Part shown: in pieces, positions 1-6,962 of the stretch | Layout: the number at the start of each line of letters is the position of its first letter | Position numbering within the stretch: the first letter of the stretch is position 1 | Assembly: GCF_018476525.1 (NCBI RefSeq) | Contig: NZ_JAHCST010000035.1 | Coordinates: 28,884-92,883, forward strand | Reading direction: 5' to 3' | DNA: 64,000 nucleotides | DNA from: Acrocarpospora catenulata | GTDB lineage: Bacteria; Actinomycetota; Actinomycetes; Streptosporangiales; Streptosporangiaceae | Translations under genes and position numbers: made by a program | The notes under the pieces: generated by a model | What the model saw: only the letters and a program-made list of their open reading frames with translations | Told to the model about the DNA's origin: nothing | Databases searched by the model: none

Positions 1-654
1 GTCGGAACGGCTCTCTGCCTCGGATACGGACTGCTGGCGATCTTCGCGGACGGCTGGCCGGGATGGGGGGCCGACTTCGGCGGGGTGCCCTCGTTCGTGC
101 TGGGCTTCGCCGTGTTCATGCTGATGCTGGTCGGTCGGCGCGTCACCATCGGGAAGCTGGTCGCGGTGGGCGCCGCCGGAACCCTGCTGATCGGCGCGCT
201 GGCCGTCGCGGACCGGCTCCGCCCGCCGGAGCAGCGCACCCACCTGGGCGTGTTCGTCCAGCAGGTGCTGGACGGCGAGGCCGGCTCGGTGCTCGGCCGC
301 AAGCTCGGCGCCATGCTCGGCACCCTCGGCAACCTCCCGCTGACCCTGCTCTCCCTGGTCGCCCTGGCCTTCCTCTACCTGGTGCTGGCCCGGCCGTCCC
401 ACCTCGGCGCCCCCGCCCTGAGCCGGGCGTACGGCTACGCGCCGACCCTGCGCGCAGGCCTGTTCGGCGCGCTCACCGCCGCCCTGGTCGGGTTCCTGAT
501 CAACGACTCGGGGATCGCGATCCCGGCGATGGCGTTGACGGTAGCGGTGCCGCTGACCCTGGCCGCCTCGCTGCACGCCCTGCGCCTCGCCAGGTCCACC
601 ACAGCAGCGCCCCAGTCAGCCCCAGCAGGGTCGCGGGCACGACCTGGGCCCTGA
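1..654 (+). CDS. C-terminal part of a polytopic membrane protein (5' end outside window)
   Basis: The frame is open from base 1, so the start lies upstream. The visible 217 residues contain about five hydrophobic segments. A conserved-looking stretch, LINDSGIAIPAMAL, sits just before the last membrane helix. The C-terminal tail after residue ~190 is Ala/Pro/Arg-rich and looks unstructured. I recall similar NDSG-containing C-termini in large actinobacterial membrane proteins but cannot name the function. The tail overlaps the convergent mannosyltransferase-like gene by 155 bp, so the last ~50 codons may be a secondary extension. Confidence 0.7.
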   Translation, partial: VGTALCLGYGLLAIFADGWPGWGADFGGVPSFVLGFAVFMLMLVGRRVTIGKLVAVGAAGTLLIGALAVADRLRPPEQRTHLGVFVQQVLDGEAGSVLGRKLGAMLGTLGNLPLTLLSLVALAFLYLVLARPSHLGAPALSRAYGYAPTLRAGLFGALTAALVGFLINDSGIAIPAMALTVAVPLTLAASLHALRLARSTTAAPQSAPAGSRARPGP

Positions 655-2011
655 CCACGTCCACCAGCCATCCCAGGTCCCCGGGCTGCCCAAGCTGCCG
701 GGCCGGCAGGTACGCCAGGGACAGCGCCGCCAGCCGCACCACCAGGAACCCGTCCAACGCCGATGCGGGCACCAGCGCCAGCAGCGCGAACGCCAGCCCG
801 TCGTACCAGGGCAGCACGTACGGCGTGGCGAACAGCCAGGCCACCACGAACACCACGGCGACCATCGGCCCATCCAGCGGAAGGGACCGGCGCCCGTCTA
901 GTGAAAGGGACCGGCGCCCGTCTAGTGAAAGGAACCGGCGCCCGTCTAGTGAAAGGAACCGGCGCGACAACCCCCAGACCAGCACCGCGAGCAGAATCAA
1001 CGACCCAAGCTGGATCCACACCCGGTAGGCGCCCGACCCGAGCCCCAGCTGTAGCCCGCGCTGCACCAGCTTCCACGGGGTGGCCAGTGAGACCGATCGG
1101 CTGGCGTTGAGTACCTGGTCGAACGCGTGCGGCCCGGCCAGCCAGTACGCCACGCCCGCCACCGCCACCGCGATCCCGGCCACCACCGCCAGCCGGGACA
1201 GCTGACGCCGCGCCTCCCAGGCGGGCCCCAGCGCCACCAGCCCGGCCGTGATCTTCACTGCCACCCCGAGCCCGAGTAGCACCCCGCAGGCGACCCATCG
1301 GCCCCTGAACACCAATGCGGCGATCATGAACGCGATGGCCAGGGTGTCCACGTGCATGCCGGCCGCCAACTGGTACACCACCAGGGGGTTCGCCGTCCAC
1401 AGCAGGGCGGCCCGCCCCTGGCGTACCGGATCCTGGCTGGTGGCTCGGTGGAGGAGCAGGGCGGTGGCGACGAACGCCGCCGCGTTGACCACGGCCAGCA
1501 CGAACACCGTCAGCCGCACCGAGTCGCCCCCGATCCAGGAGGCGAACGCCTGGACAGCGGTGGCGACCGGTCCGTACACGCTGGGCGTCGTGGTCCATTC
1601 CTCGACGCTCCCCAGTACGGGATCGCCGGGCAGATCCGCCGGAACCGTCACATAAGGATCGAGCCCGAGGGTGACCATCCGCCCATAGGCCGCGTAGTTG
1701 AGATGGTCGGCCGACCCGAAGGACGGCAGGAAGGCCAGCAGCGCGGCCACGGCACATCCGGTGACCAGCAGCGCCCGGGCGGGCAGGCGGGAGGCGTACA
1801 GGCCGGTGAACAGACCTGCCGCGCCGAGGATGAGCGCGGCGGCGGCCAGCCCGATGACCAGATGCCCGCCAGGCCGCACGTCCAGCCAGAACGGCGGCGG
1901 ACCGGACCCCGGCAGGTTCGGCACCATGGCGGACGGTCCGAGCAGCGCGATGAGGACCGTCAACAGCAGTGACCCGCCGACGCAGCCGACGGCCACCGTG
2001 TCTCGTCTCAC
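500..2011 (-). CDS. Polyprenol-phosphate mannosyltransferase-like integral membrane glycosyltransferase
   Basis: A 503-residue protein with roughly ten or more hydrophobic helices and a GTG start. An early lumenal-type segment contains SADHLNYAAYGRM and GLDPYVTVPADL, a pattern typical of actinobacterial alpha-(1->6) mannopyranosyltransferases and other GT-C enzymes that use polyprenyl-phosphate sugars. By family the role would be transfer of a hexose to a lipid-linked cell-envelope glycan outside the membrane; the substrate cannot be read from sequence. Between two membrane helices lies an 8-residue repeat (RRFLSLDG and variants, four copies) encoded by a 24-bp tandem repeat, which is not a family feature. 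The C-terminus is Arg/Pro/Ser-rich and overlaps a convergent gene. Confidence 0.75.
   Translation of the reverse strand: MRRDTVAVGCVGGSLLLTVLIALLGPSAMVPNLPGSGPPPFWLDVRPGGHLVIGLAAAALILGAAGLFTGLYASRLPARALLVTGCAVAALLAFLPSFGSADHLNYAAYGRMVTLGLDPYVTVPADLPGDPVLGSVEEWTTTPSVYGPVATAVQAFASWIGGDSVRLTVFVLAVVNAAAFVATALLLHRATSQDPVRQGRAALLWTANPLVVYQLAAGMHVDTLAIAFMIAALVFRGRWVACGVLLGLGVAVKITAGLVALGPAWEARRQLSRLAVVAGIAVAVAGVAYWLAGPHAFDQVLNASRSVSLATPWKLVQRGLQLGLGSGAYRVWIQLGSLILLAVLVWGLSRRFLSLDGRRFLSLDGRRSLSLDGRRSLPLDGPMVAVVFVVAWLFATPYVLPWYDGLAFALLALVPASALDGFLVVRLAALSLAYLPARQLGQPGDLGWLVDVVRAQVVPATLLGLTGALLWWTWRGAGRAARRPGSAAPLPSTPSPGSRSPSR
879..966. repeat. 24-bp tandem repeat, ~3.6 copies, inside the mannosyltransferase-like gene
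   Basis: Units at 879-902, 903-926 and 927-950 and a partial unit from 951 are almost identical; each contains GGCGCCCGTCTAGT. Because 24 is a multiple of three, the array adds 8-residue units (R-R-x-L-S/P-L-D-G) to a cytoplasmic or lumenal loop without breaking the frame. The near-identity of the units indicates recent expansion. Confidence 0.95.
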
Positions 2012-2035
2012 CCGCCGAATTCCACCACAAGGTCA

Positions 2036-2445
2036 GGACTCGAACGCGCACGGCGCGACAGGTCACCGACAGCCAACCCCGGAACACACCCTCAGAAGCC
2101 AGCAACGCGTTAGGGGCTCTGGGACGACCCCCGGAATCCGCCCGAACCTAAACGGGGCTCAAAACGCCCACGGCTACGAGTCACGGACAGCGAACCAGGG
2201 ACACACCCTCGGAAGCCCGCAACGGGTTAGAAGCCAGGAACCAACCCTGATTGGGGCTCAAACGGCACGGCACGACAGGTCGCGAATAGACGGCGCCCAG
2301 GCACCCTTGGAGGCGCGCAACGCGTTAGGGGCCCTGGGACACACTCTGATCGAGGCTCGGACGCGCACGGCGCGTCAGGTCACGGACAGCTGGCGTCCGG
2401 AACGCACGCTCGAACGCCTGCGGCGCAGAGACACACCCTGGTCAG
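2036..2445. repeat. Degenerate ~100-bp intergenic repeat, four copies plus a partial fifth
   Basis: This gene-free stretch between two minus-strand glycosyltransferase genes is almost entirely repetitive. Anchors are CACGGCGCGACAGGTC (around 2049) and its variants near 2169, 2266 and 2366, each followed by a GACAGC-type motif, an ACACCCTC-type motif and CGCAACGCGTTAGGGG or a variant (about 2102, 2218, 2316). The spacing between anchors is about 120, 97 and 100 bp. Frames through it are open by composition only and show no domain or start signal, so I call no gene here. Confidence 0.8.
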
Positions 2446-3182
2446 GCTTTGGATGTGCGTAGCCCGCTCAGTTCGCGGGCGGCCAGGGCCAGGGAGACGT
2501 CGCGGAGTTGCTTGGCCCGGTGTAGTTGGGCGCGCCAGTCGGTTCCGGTGGCCCGGTGGGCCATGTCCACCGGGACCTCGATCACCCGGAACCCCTTGCG
2601 GAGGAGGTCAACGGTGAGGCCGACCTCGACGCCGAAGCCGTGGGCCAGTGGCCGGGCCGCCTCGAACGCGGCGCGGGTGAGGCAGCGCTGTCCGTTGAGC
2701 GGCTGGGCGGGCTCCCAGCCGGTGGCCCGTTTGATGCCCTCGGTGGCGACCTTGACCACGATGCCGTGACCACCGAGTTTCACCCGGGTGGTGAAGACGG
2801 CAATGGTCATGTCCGCCTCGCCCGCCCGGACAGGGGCGATCAACGCCGCCGCGGCGAGCGCGGTCTCGCCCAGGTCGGCGTCGAGAAAGAGCAGGTTATG
2901 CGGAACGTCCCTGCCGTCCTCCAGCAGCCGCACGGCCTCCGCCCCGGTCTCCATGGCGGCGGCCTTGCCGCGGTTGCGGCTGTGCCGGACCACGCTGGCG
3001 CCGGCCGCCCGCGCGGCCCGGCCGGTCTGGTCGGCCGACCCGTCGTCGACCACCACGACCAGATCCACCCCGGGCAGCTGCCGGACGGCCGACACGGTGA
3101 CCCCGACCCGGTCGCCCTCGTCCTTGGCCGGGATGATCACCGCGGTGTCCGGCGTGGGGACGTCAGGGACGAGGTCGCTCAT
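2442..3182 (-). CDS. Family 2 glycosyltransferase (GpgS / dolichol-phosphate-mannose-synthase-like)
   Basis: A 246-residue soluble GT-A enzyme. It opens with TAVIIPAKDEGDRV, has the nucleotide-binding VVVVDDGSADQT loop at about residues 38-50 and a metal-binding LFLDADLGE (DxD) at about 97-105. The overall pattern resembles glucosyl-3-phosphoglycerate synthase or polyprenyl-phosphate hexosyl transferases. Its start overlaps the stop of the STAS gene by 4 bp, so the two are translationally coupled. A role in supplying an activated sugar to the neighbouring membrane transferase is inferred from position only. Confidence 0.82.
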   Translation of the reverse strand: MSDLVPDVPTPDTAVIIPAKDEGDRVGVTVSAVRQLPGVDLVVVVDDGSADQTGRAARAAGASVVRHSRNRGKAAAMETGAEAVRLLEDGRDVPHNLLFLDADLGETALAAAALIAPVRAGEADMTIAVFTTRVKLGGHGIVVKVATEGIKRATGWEPAQPLNGQRCLTRAAFEAARPLAHGFGVEVGLTVDLLRKGFRVIEVPVDMAHRATGTDWRAQLHRAKQLRDVSLALAARELSGLRTSKA

Positions 3183-3553
3183 TGCGAGTGTTCCGCCGGC
3201 AGGGTGTCGTGCACCGTGAAGACCGAGTCGAGGCCGGTCACCTGGAGGATCTTGCGGACCGCCGGGCGCGGTGCGGCCACCTCAAGCGCGCCGCCGCGTT
3301 CCTTGAGCCGTTTGAGCGCCGACAGCAGCACGTTCATGCCCGTGGAGTCGCAGAACTCGACTCCGGACATGTCGATGACCACCAGGTCGGGACTGGTCTC
3401 CTCCAGTAGCCGGGTGAACTCCGACTGGAGGCGAGGCGCGGTATATAGATCGATTTCACCAGCGATGGTCATGACGGCCTGGCTGGCGTGGGATCGGGTC
3501 GAGACTTTCAGCTCCACAGCGCGCACACTAGCGCCGCCACCGCCCGGGGTCAC
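3179..3553 (-). CDS. STAS-domain anti-anti-sigma factor (BldG/RsbV/SpoIIAA-like)
   Basis: A small single-domain protein. After a flexible N-terminus it shows GEIDLYTAPRLQSEF, then VVIDMSGVEFCDSTGMNVLL, where the Ser of D-S-T-G is the residue phosphorylated by the cognate anti-sigma kinase in this family. By family it frees a sigma factor by binding its anti-sigma ATPase when unphosphorylated; an RsbW-like ATPase is encoded at 6371-6859. Three in-frame GTG codons (3553, 3526, 3517) are possible starts. The one at 3517 best matches BldG length; none has a strong Shine-Dalgarno. Confidence 0.88.
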   Translation of the reverse strand: MTPGGGGASVRAVELKVSTRSHASQAVMTIAGEIDLYTAPRLQSEFTRLLEETSPDLVVIDMSGVEFCDSTGMNVLLSALKRLKERGGALEVAAPRPAVRKILQVTGLDSVFTVHDTLPAEHSQ

Positions 3554-3724
3554 GTTTCTGCGGGAATACCGAAGAGTCGTTCGCCCTTTGTCCCCGATTT
3601 CGGCCTCATGTAAACGCTGAGTGCGCGAAGCTTGACGCTACGACACCGGCTGGTCCGGAGGGGAGGGGCCCGGAACCCTCACCCAACCGGCCGCCTTCAA
3701 CACAGGAGGGGGCACGGGCGTCGG

Positions 3725-4120
3725 GTGACCCACGGGCCCGGATCACGCATGAACACTGAACTTCCGGAAGATCCTCAACGACGCCGGCTGCGTGAGCGGC
3801 TGGAACTCATCCAGATCAGGACCGACAAGGCGACCTCCTGGCAGGAGCCCGCGCAGACCCTGCGCTCCCTGGTCAACCGCGCGGGGTACGTGCCGGTCAA
3901 GGCGCGGCTCTCGGTGGAGGACCTGGACTTCCTCTCGACCTCCCGGGAGGAGCTGCTCAGCTTCGCCGAGCTCGGGCTGCGCCTGCTCGACCTGCACCAG
4001 CCGCGCGACGCCGGCGGCATCACCAGCGACACCGCCCACCCGATCCTGCGCTGCCGCAGCTGCATGTGGCGGTGGCCCTGCCCAACCTTCCGCGCGATGG
4101 CCGAAGCTTTCCCCGCGTAG
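3725..4120 (+). CDS. Conserved hypothetical protein with a C-terminal Cys cluster
   Basis: An acidic, mostly helical 131-residue protein. AGGAGGG at 3704-3710 precedes GTG 3725 with long spacing; ATG 3749 (123 residues) is the alternative. The middle carries RAGYVPVKARLSVEDLDFLS. The C-terminus has CRSCMWRWPCPTF, a C-x2-C-x5-C arrangement that could bind metal. It is not WhiB, because the four-Cys spacing and G[V/I]WGG motif are absent. I recognise it only as a conserved-looking actinobacterial hypothetical. Its stop codon lies inside the first unit of the 25-bp repeat array. Confidence 0.65.
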   Translation: MTHGPGSRMNTELPEDPQRRRLRERLELIQIRTDKATSWQEPAQTLRSLVNRAGYVPVKARLSVEDLDFLSTSREELLSFAELGLRLLDLHQPRDAGGITSDTAHPILRCRSCMWRWPCPTFRAMAEAFPA

Positions 4121-4287
4121 AGCCGAGCGAGCAGGGCGCCGCGTAAGACGAACGGGCAGTGCCTCGCGTAAGCGAACGGGCAGTGGCTCGCGTGAAGCCG
4201 AACGGGCAGTGCTTCGCGTGAAGCCGAACGGGCAGGCCCCGCGTAGAGCCGAGCAAGCAGGCGCCGTCAGAGCCGAGTCGGCAGGCG
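4115..4287. repeat. ~25-bp tandem repeat, seven units, bridging two convergent stop codons
   Basis: Units start at 4115, 4141, 4166, 4190, 4216, 4241 and 4266 and are 22-26 bp each, with consensus close to GCGTRAAGCCGAACGGGCAG. The first unit supplies the TAG stop of the upstream hypothetical gene and the last supplies the TGA stop of the histidine kinase on the other strand. The array therefore fills the whole convergent intergenic space and reaches into both coding ends. Units lack dyad symmetry and unique spacers, so it is neither a CRISPR array nor an ordinary terminator. Confidence 0.93.
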
Positions 4288-5382
4288 GATCTCGAAGCGG
4301 CAGCCGGGGCCTTCGTTGACCACGGTGACGGTCCCGTCGTGGGCCTCCACCAGGCCCTTGGCGATGGCGAGGCCCAGCCCGGCACCCCCGTCCGGCCCGG
4401 GCGTGCGGGCGGTCTCGCCACGGAAGGCCACGTCGAACACCCGGGCCAGCTCGTCGTCCGGGATCCCGCCGCAGGCGTCCAGCACCGAGAGACTGGCGGT
4501 CTCCCCGTCCGACCGGACCACCACCGTCACCGTGCCCTCCGAGGGCGTGTGCCGGATGGCGTTCACCACCAGGTTCCGCAGCGCCCGCCCGAGCGCCCCC
4601 GCGTCGGCGTGCACCGGCACCCCGCCCTCCACCTCGGCGGTCAGCCGTACGCTCCGGGCCAGCGGCTCCACCCCGGCCAGCACGTCGGCCACCACGTCGG
4701 CCAGCCCCACCCGGGTCCGGGCCAGGCGGAGCGAGCCGGCGTGGATGCGGGAGAGTTCGAACAGGTCGTCCACCATGCCGGAGAGCCGGTCCACCTCCAG
4801 CCGGATCTGGGTGTGGTACCGGCGGACCGTCGCCGGATCGTCCACCACCCCGTCCTCCAGCGCCTCGGCCATCGCCCGCATCCCGGCCAGCGGCGTACGC
4901 AGATCGTGGCTGACCCAGGAGACCAGCTCGCGCCGGGCGCTCTCCAGGGTGCGCTCCCGCTCCCGGCCGGCCTGGATCCGCGCGTACGCCTGACCCAGCG
5001 CCTGGCTGACCCGTTCCAGCTCGGCGGGGAGGACCCCCCGGGGCGGGGCCACGTAGTCGCCGGTCTCGCCGGTCCGCTCCACGGCGTCCACCAGGGCCCG
5101 CCCGGCGGCGACCACCCGGCGCGCGATGACCAGGGCCACCCCCAGACCGACCAGGCCGCCGATGGCCAGCACGGTGAGCACCACGTCCCTGGGCCGCCGG
5201 TCGATGATCATCGCCATCGTGATCGCCACGATCCCGGCCAGCGTGGCCAGTACGGTGACCACCGCGACCACGCCGAGCATCACGCCGATGGACCGGCGGC
5301 GGAGCACCCGGAGCACGGCGAGCCCGAGCAGCGCGATGACCAGGCCGAGCCCGGCGCAGACCGCCAGAATCTGGACGATCAT
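4267..5382 (-). CDS. Sensor histidine kinase of a two-component system
   Basis: A 371-residue protein. Three N-terminal hydrophobic segments (about residues 1-25, 34-60 and 68-88) are followed by a HAMP-like linker, a HisKA domain with SHDLRTPLAGM carrying the phospho-accepting His, and an ATPase domain with N-box NLVVNAIRHTP and G2 box GAGLGLAI. The G1 box reads DACGGIP where most kinases have D-x-G-x-G. The start ATG overlaps the response regulator stop by 4 bp, so the pair is one operon with the regulator first. There is no sizeable extracellular sensor, so the stimulus is probably sensed in or near the membrane. Confidence 0.93.
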   Translation of the reverse strand: MIVQILAVCAGLGLVIALLGLAVLRVLRRRSIGVMLGVVAVVTVLATLAGIVAITMAMIIDRRPRDVVLTVLAIGGLVGLGVALVIARRVVAAGRALVDAVERTGETGDYVAPPRGVLPAELERVSQALGQAYARIQAGRERERTLESARRELVSWVSHDLRTPLAGMRAMAEALEDGVVDDPATVRRYHTQIRLEVDRLSGMVDDLFELSRIHAGSLRLARTRVGLADVVADVLAGVEPLARSVRLTAEVEGGVPVHADAGALGRALRNLVVNAIRHTPSEGTVTVVVRSDGETASLSVLDACGGIPDDELARVFDVAFRGETARTPGPDGGAGLGLAIAKGLVEAHDGTVTVVNEGPGCRFEIRLPTRL

Positions 5383-6083
5383 GACAGTGGCTCGTACCGG
5401 TACCCGACCCCCCAGACCGTGACGATGCGTCGCGGGTCGGTGGGGTCGGCCTCGATCTTCTCGCGAAGCCGCCGCACGTGCACGGTCACCGTGGAGGAGT
5501 CGCCGAACGACCAGCCCCAGACCTGGTCGAGCAGGGCGGTACGGCTGAACGCCTGGCGGGGGTTGCGGAGCAGGTAGGCCAGCAGATCGAACTCACGAGC
5601 GGTCAACGTGATCTCGGCGCCGCCCAGGCGTACCTCGTGCGCGCCCACGTCCACCACCAGGTCGCCGTCGCGGAGCACCCCGGTCCCGGCCGGCACCAGC
5701 GCGCCGCGCGCCCTGCGCAGCACCGACTGCACCCGCAGGGCCAGCTCGCGCGGGCTGAACGGCTTGGTCACGTAGTCGTCGGCGCCGGTCTCCAGGCCGA
5801 CCACCCGGTCGATCTCCTCACCCAGCGCGGTCAGCATGATCACCGGCACCGGCCAGCGTTCCCTGAGCTTCCGGCAGACCTGGAGGCCGTCCATTCGGGG
5901 GAGCATCAGGTCCAGCACCAGCAGGTCAGGCGGGCTGGCCAGGGCGCGCCGGAGCGCCTCCGCGCCGTCGCCCACGCACTCCACCTCGTGGCCGTCCCGC
6001 TCCAGATACCGGGCCACCACCTCGGCGACAGTGGGATCGTCGTCCACGACGAGGATGCGCGCGGCGGGATTGGCTGTCACCAC
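5379..6083 (-). CDS. OmpR/PhoB-family response regulator
   Basis: A 234-residue protein. The receiver domain (about 8-122) has the acidic pair VDDDP, phosphorylatable Asp in LLVLDLMLP, Thr in MLTALG and Lys in VTKPFSPREL. The C-terminal winged helix (about 140-232) ends with VTVHVRRLREKIE and WGVGYRY, typical of OmpR DNA-binding domains. Translation starts at GTG 6083 or the adjacent GTG 6080. It is the first gene of the operon with the kinase. Its upstream region also holds the parS-like site. Confidence 0.95.
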   Translation of the reverse strand: MVTANPAARILVVDDDPTVAEVVARYLERDGHEVECVGDGAEALRRALASPPDLLVLDLMLPRMDGLQVCRKLRERWPVPVIMLTALGEEIDRVVGLETGADDYVTKPFSPRELALRVQSVLRRARGALVPAGTGVLRDGDLVVDVGAHEVRLGGAEITLTAREFDLLAYLLRNPRQAFSRTALLDQVWGWSFGDSSTVTVHVRRLREKIEADPTDPRRIVTVWGVGYRYEPLS

Positions 6084-6137
6084 TTCAGATTAGGGCGGGA
6101 GACCCCTACCCCCACGCCTTCGTCACCACACCGTAAG

Positions 6138-6153
6138 TGATTCACGTGAAACG
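6138..6153. promoter_or_regulatory. Candidate parS centromere site
   Basis: TGATTCACGTGAAACG matches the ParB-binding consensus TGTTTCACGTGAAACA at 14 of 16 positions, and the 14-bp Streptomyces core GTTTCACGTGAAAC at 13 of 14. It is intergenic, between a response regulator and a small membrane protein. Near-matches of this length are unexpected in GC-rich DNA. ParB binding is inferred. Confidence 0.6.
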
Positions 6154-6200
6154 TCGATCTTTCTCAGCGAGGGCCCGGCGGAACGCGTATTTTTGTGGCT

Positions 6201-6374
6201 ATGGCCCGCACCGCGTTAACCGTCGTCGGCATCATTCTCGCCATCTGGCTGGTGGTCAGCTTCCTGATCCCGGCCCTCTTCGCGACCCTGAAGTTCCTGC
6301 TGGTCTTCGCACTCATCGCGCTCGCGGTGGTGGCGACGATCACTGTGCTCGGACGGAGTTCACGCAGAGATTAG
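6201..6374 (+). CDS. Small two-helix membrane protein (57 aa)
   Basis: An ATG-started frame of 57 residues made almost entirely of two hydrophobic helices (about 8-30 and 33-50), ending in a basic GRSSRRD tail. Codon choice matches the neighbours and third positions are G/C-biased, supporting a real gene. The sixth codon is TTA, the rare leucine codon read by the bldA tRNA in Streptomyces relatives. Its stop overlaps the stop of the convergent ATPase gene by 3 bp. No function is assignable. Confidence 0.55.
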   Translation: MARTALTVVGIILAIWLVVSFLIPALFATLKFLLVFALIALAVVATITVLGRSSRRD

Positions 6375-6859
6375 ACAACCTCGCGCAGCGTGCCCATTCC
6401 GGTCGTCCTCGGTTGACCGTTTCGGGCAGGCTGCGGAGCGTGCAGCACCGCCCAGACCGTGGTCGCCTCGTCCTCGTGCCGGACTCCCCAGCGGACGGCG
6501 AGGTACTCCACGATGCCCAGGCCCCGCCCGCCGAGCGAGGAGAGGGTGGGCCGTCCGGCCCGGGGTTCGGTGGCCGCGCCGCCGTCGCTCACCGAGATCT
6601 CGACATGGCTCTCCGAGCACGCCCAGGCGACCCTGAGCTGGCCGGTGGCCAGGGGATGCGCATGCCGGAGGGCGTTGCTGAGCAGCTCACTCATCACCAG
6701 GACGGTGTCGTCGACCGCACCGGCGTACACGCCACAGGCGATCAGGTCGGCGCTGAGGCGTTGCCGGGCGACGGCGACGCTTGCCAGCGCGTACGGCACC
6801 ATGATGACGCTCGACGCACTCACCTCCCCGTCTCCCGTACCCCCTGAGGAGTCACACAC
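6371..6859 (-). CDS. RsbW/SpoIIAB-like ATP-binding protein (putative anti-sigma kinase)
   Basis: A 162-residue GHKL ATPase without membrane segments. The N-box region reads VMSELLSNALRHAHP, the G1 region VSDGGAA and the G2 region GGRGLGIVEYLA, the layout of Streptomyces anti-sigma/regulatory HATPase_c_2 proteins. In this family the protein binds a sigma factor and phosphorylates a STAS partner; the STAS protein at 3179-3553 is a nearby candidate. ATG 6859 gives full length; an internal ATG at about 6802 would remove a disordered N-terminus. Confidence 0.85.
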   Translation of the reverse strand: MCDSSGGTGDGEVSASSVIMVPYALASVAVARQRLSADLIACGVYAGAVDDTVLVMSELLSNALRHAHPLATGQLRVAWACSESHVEISVSDGGAATEPRAGRPTLSSLGGRGLGIVEYLAVRWGVRHEDEATTVWAVLHAPQPARNGQPRTTGMGTLREVV

Positions 6860-6962
6860 CCCAGATACGACCGAAATGCCCCGTTAGCCGACAGCGGAAA
6901 CCGACCGACCATTACAGCTTGTGAACATTGGAGAATAGGCCGCACGTACCGTGACCGGCCCG

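Noticed and set aside
435..2105. 556-codon frame on the same strand as the mannosyltransferase-like gene
   Set aside because: It is an alternative frame of the same DNA, rich in Arg/Gly/Ala with no membrane helices, whereas the chosen frame gives a coherent polytopic protein.
4115..4287. CRISPR array
   Set aside because: Units are contiguous at 22-26 bp with no unique spacers and there are no cas genes in the window.
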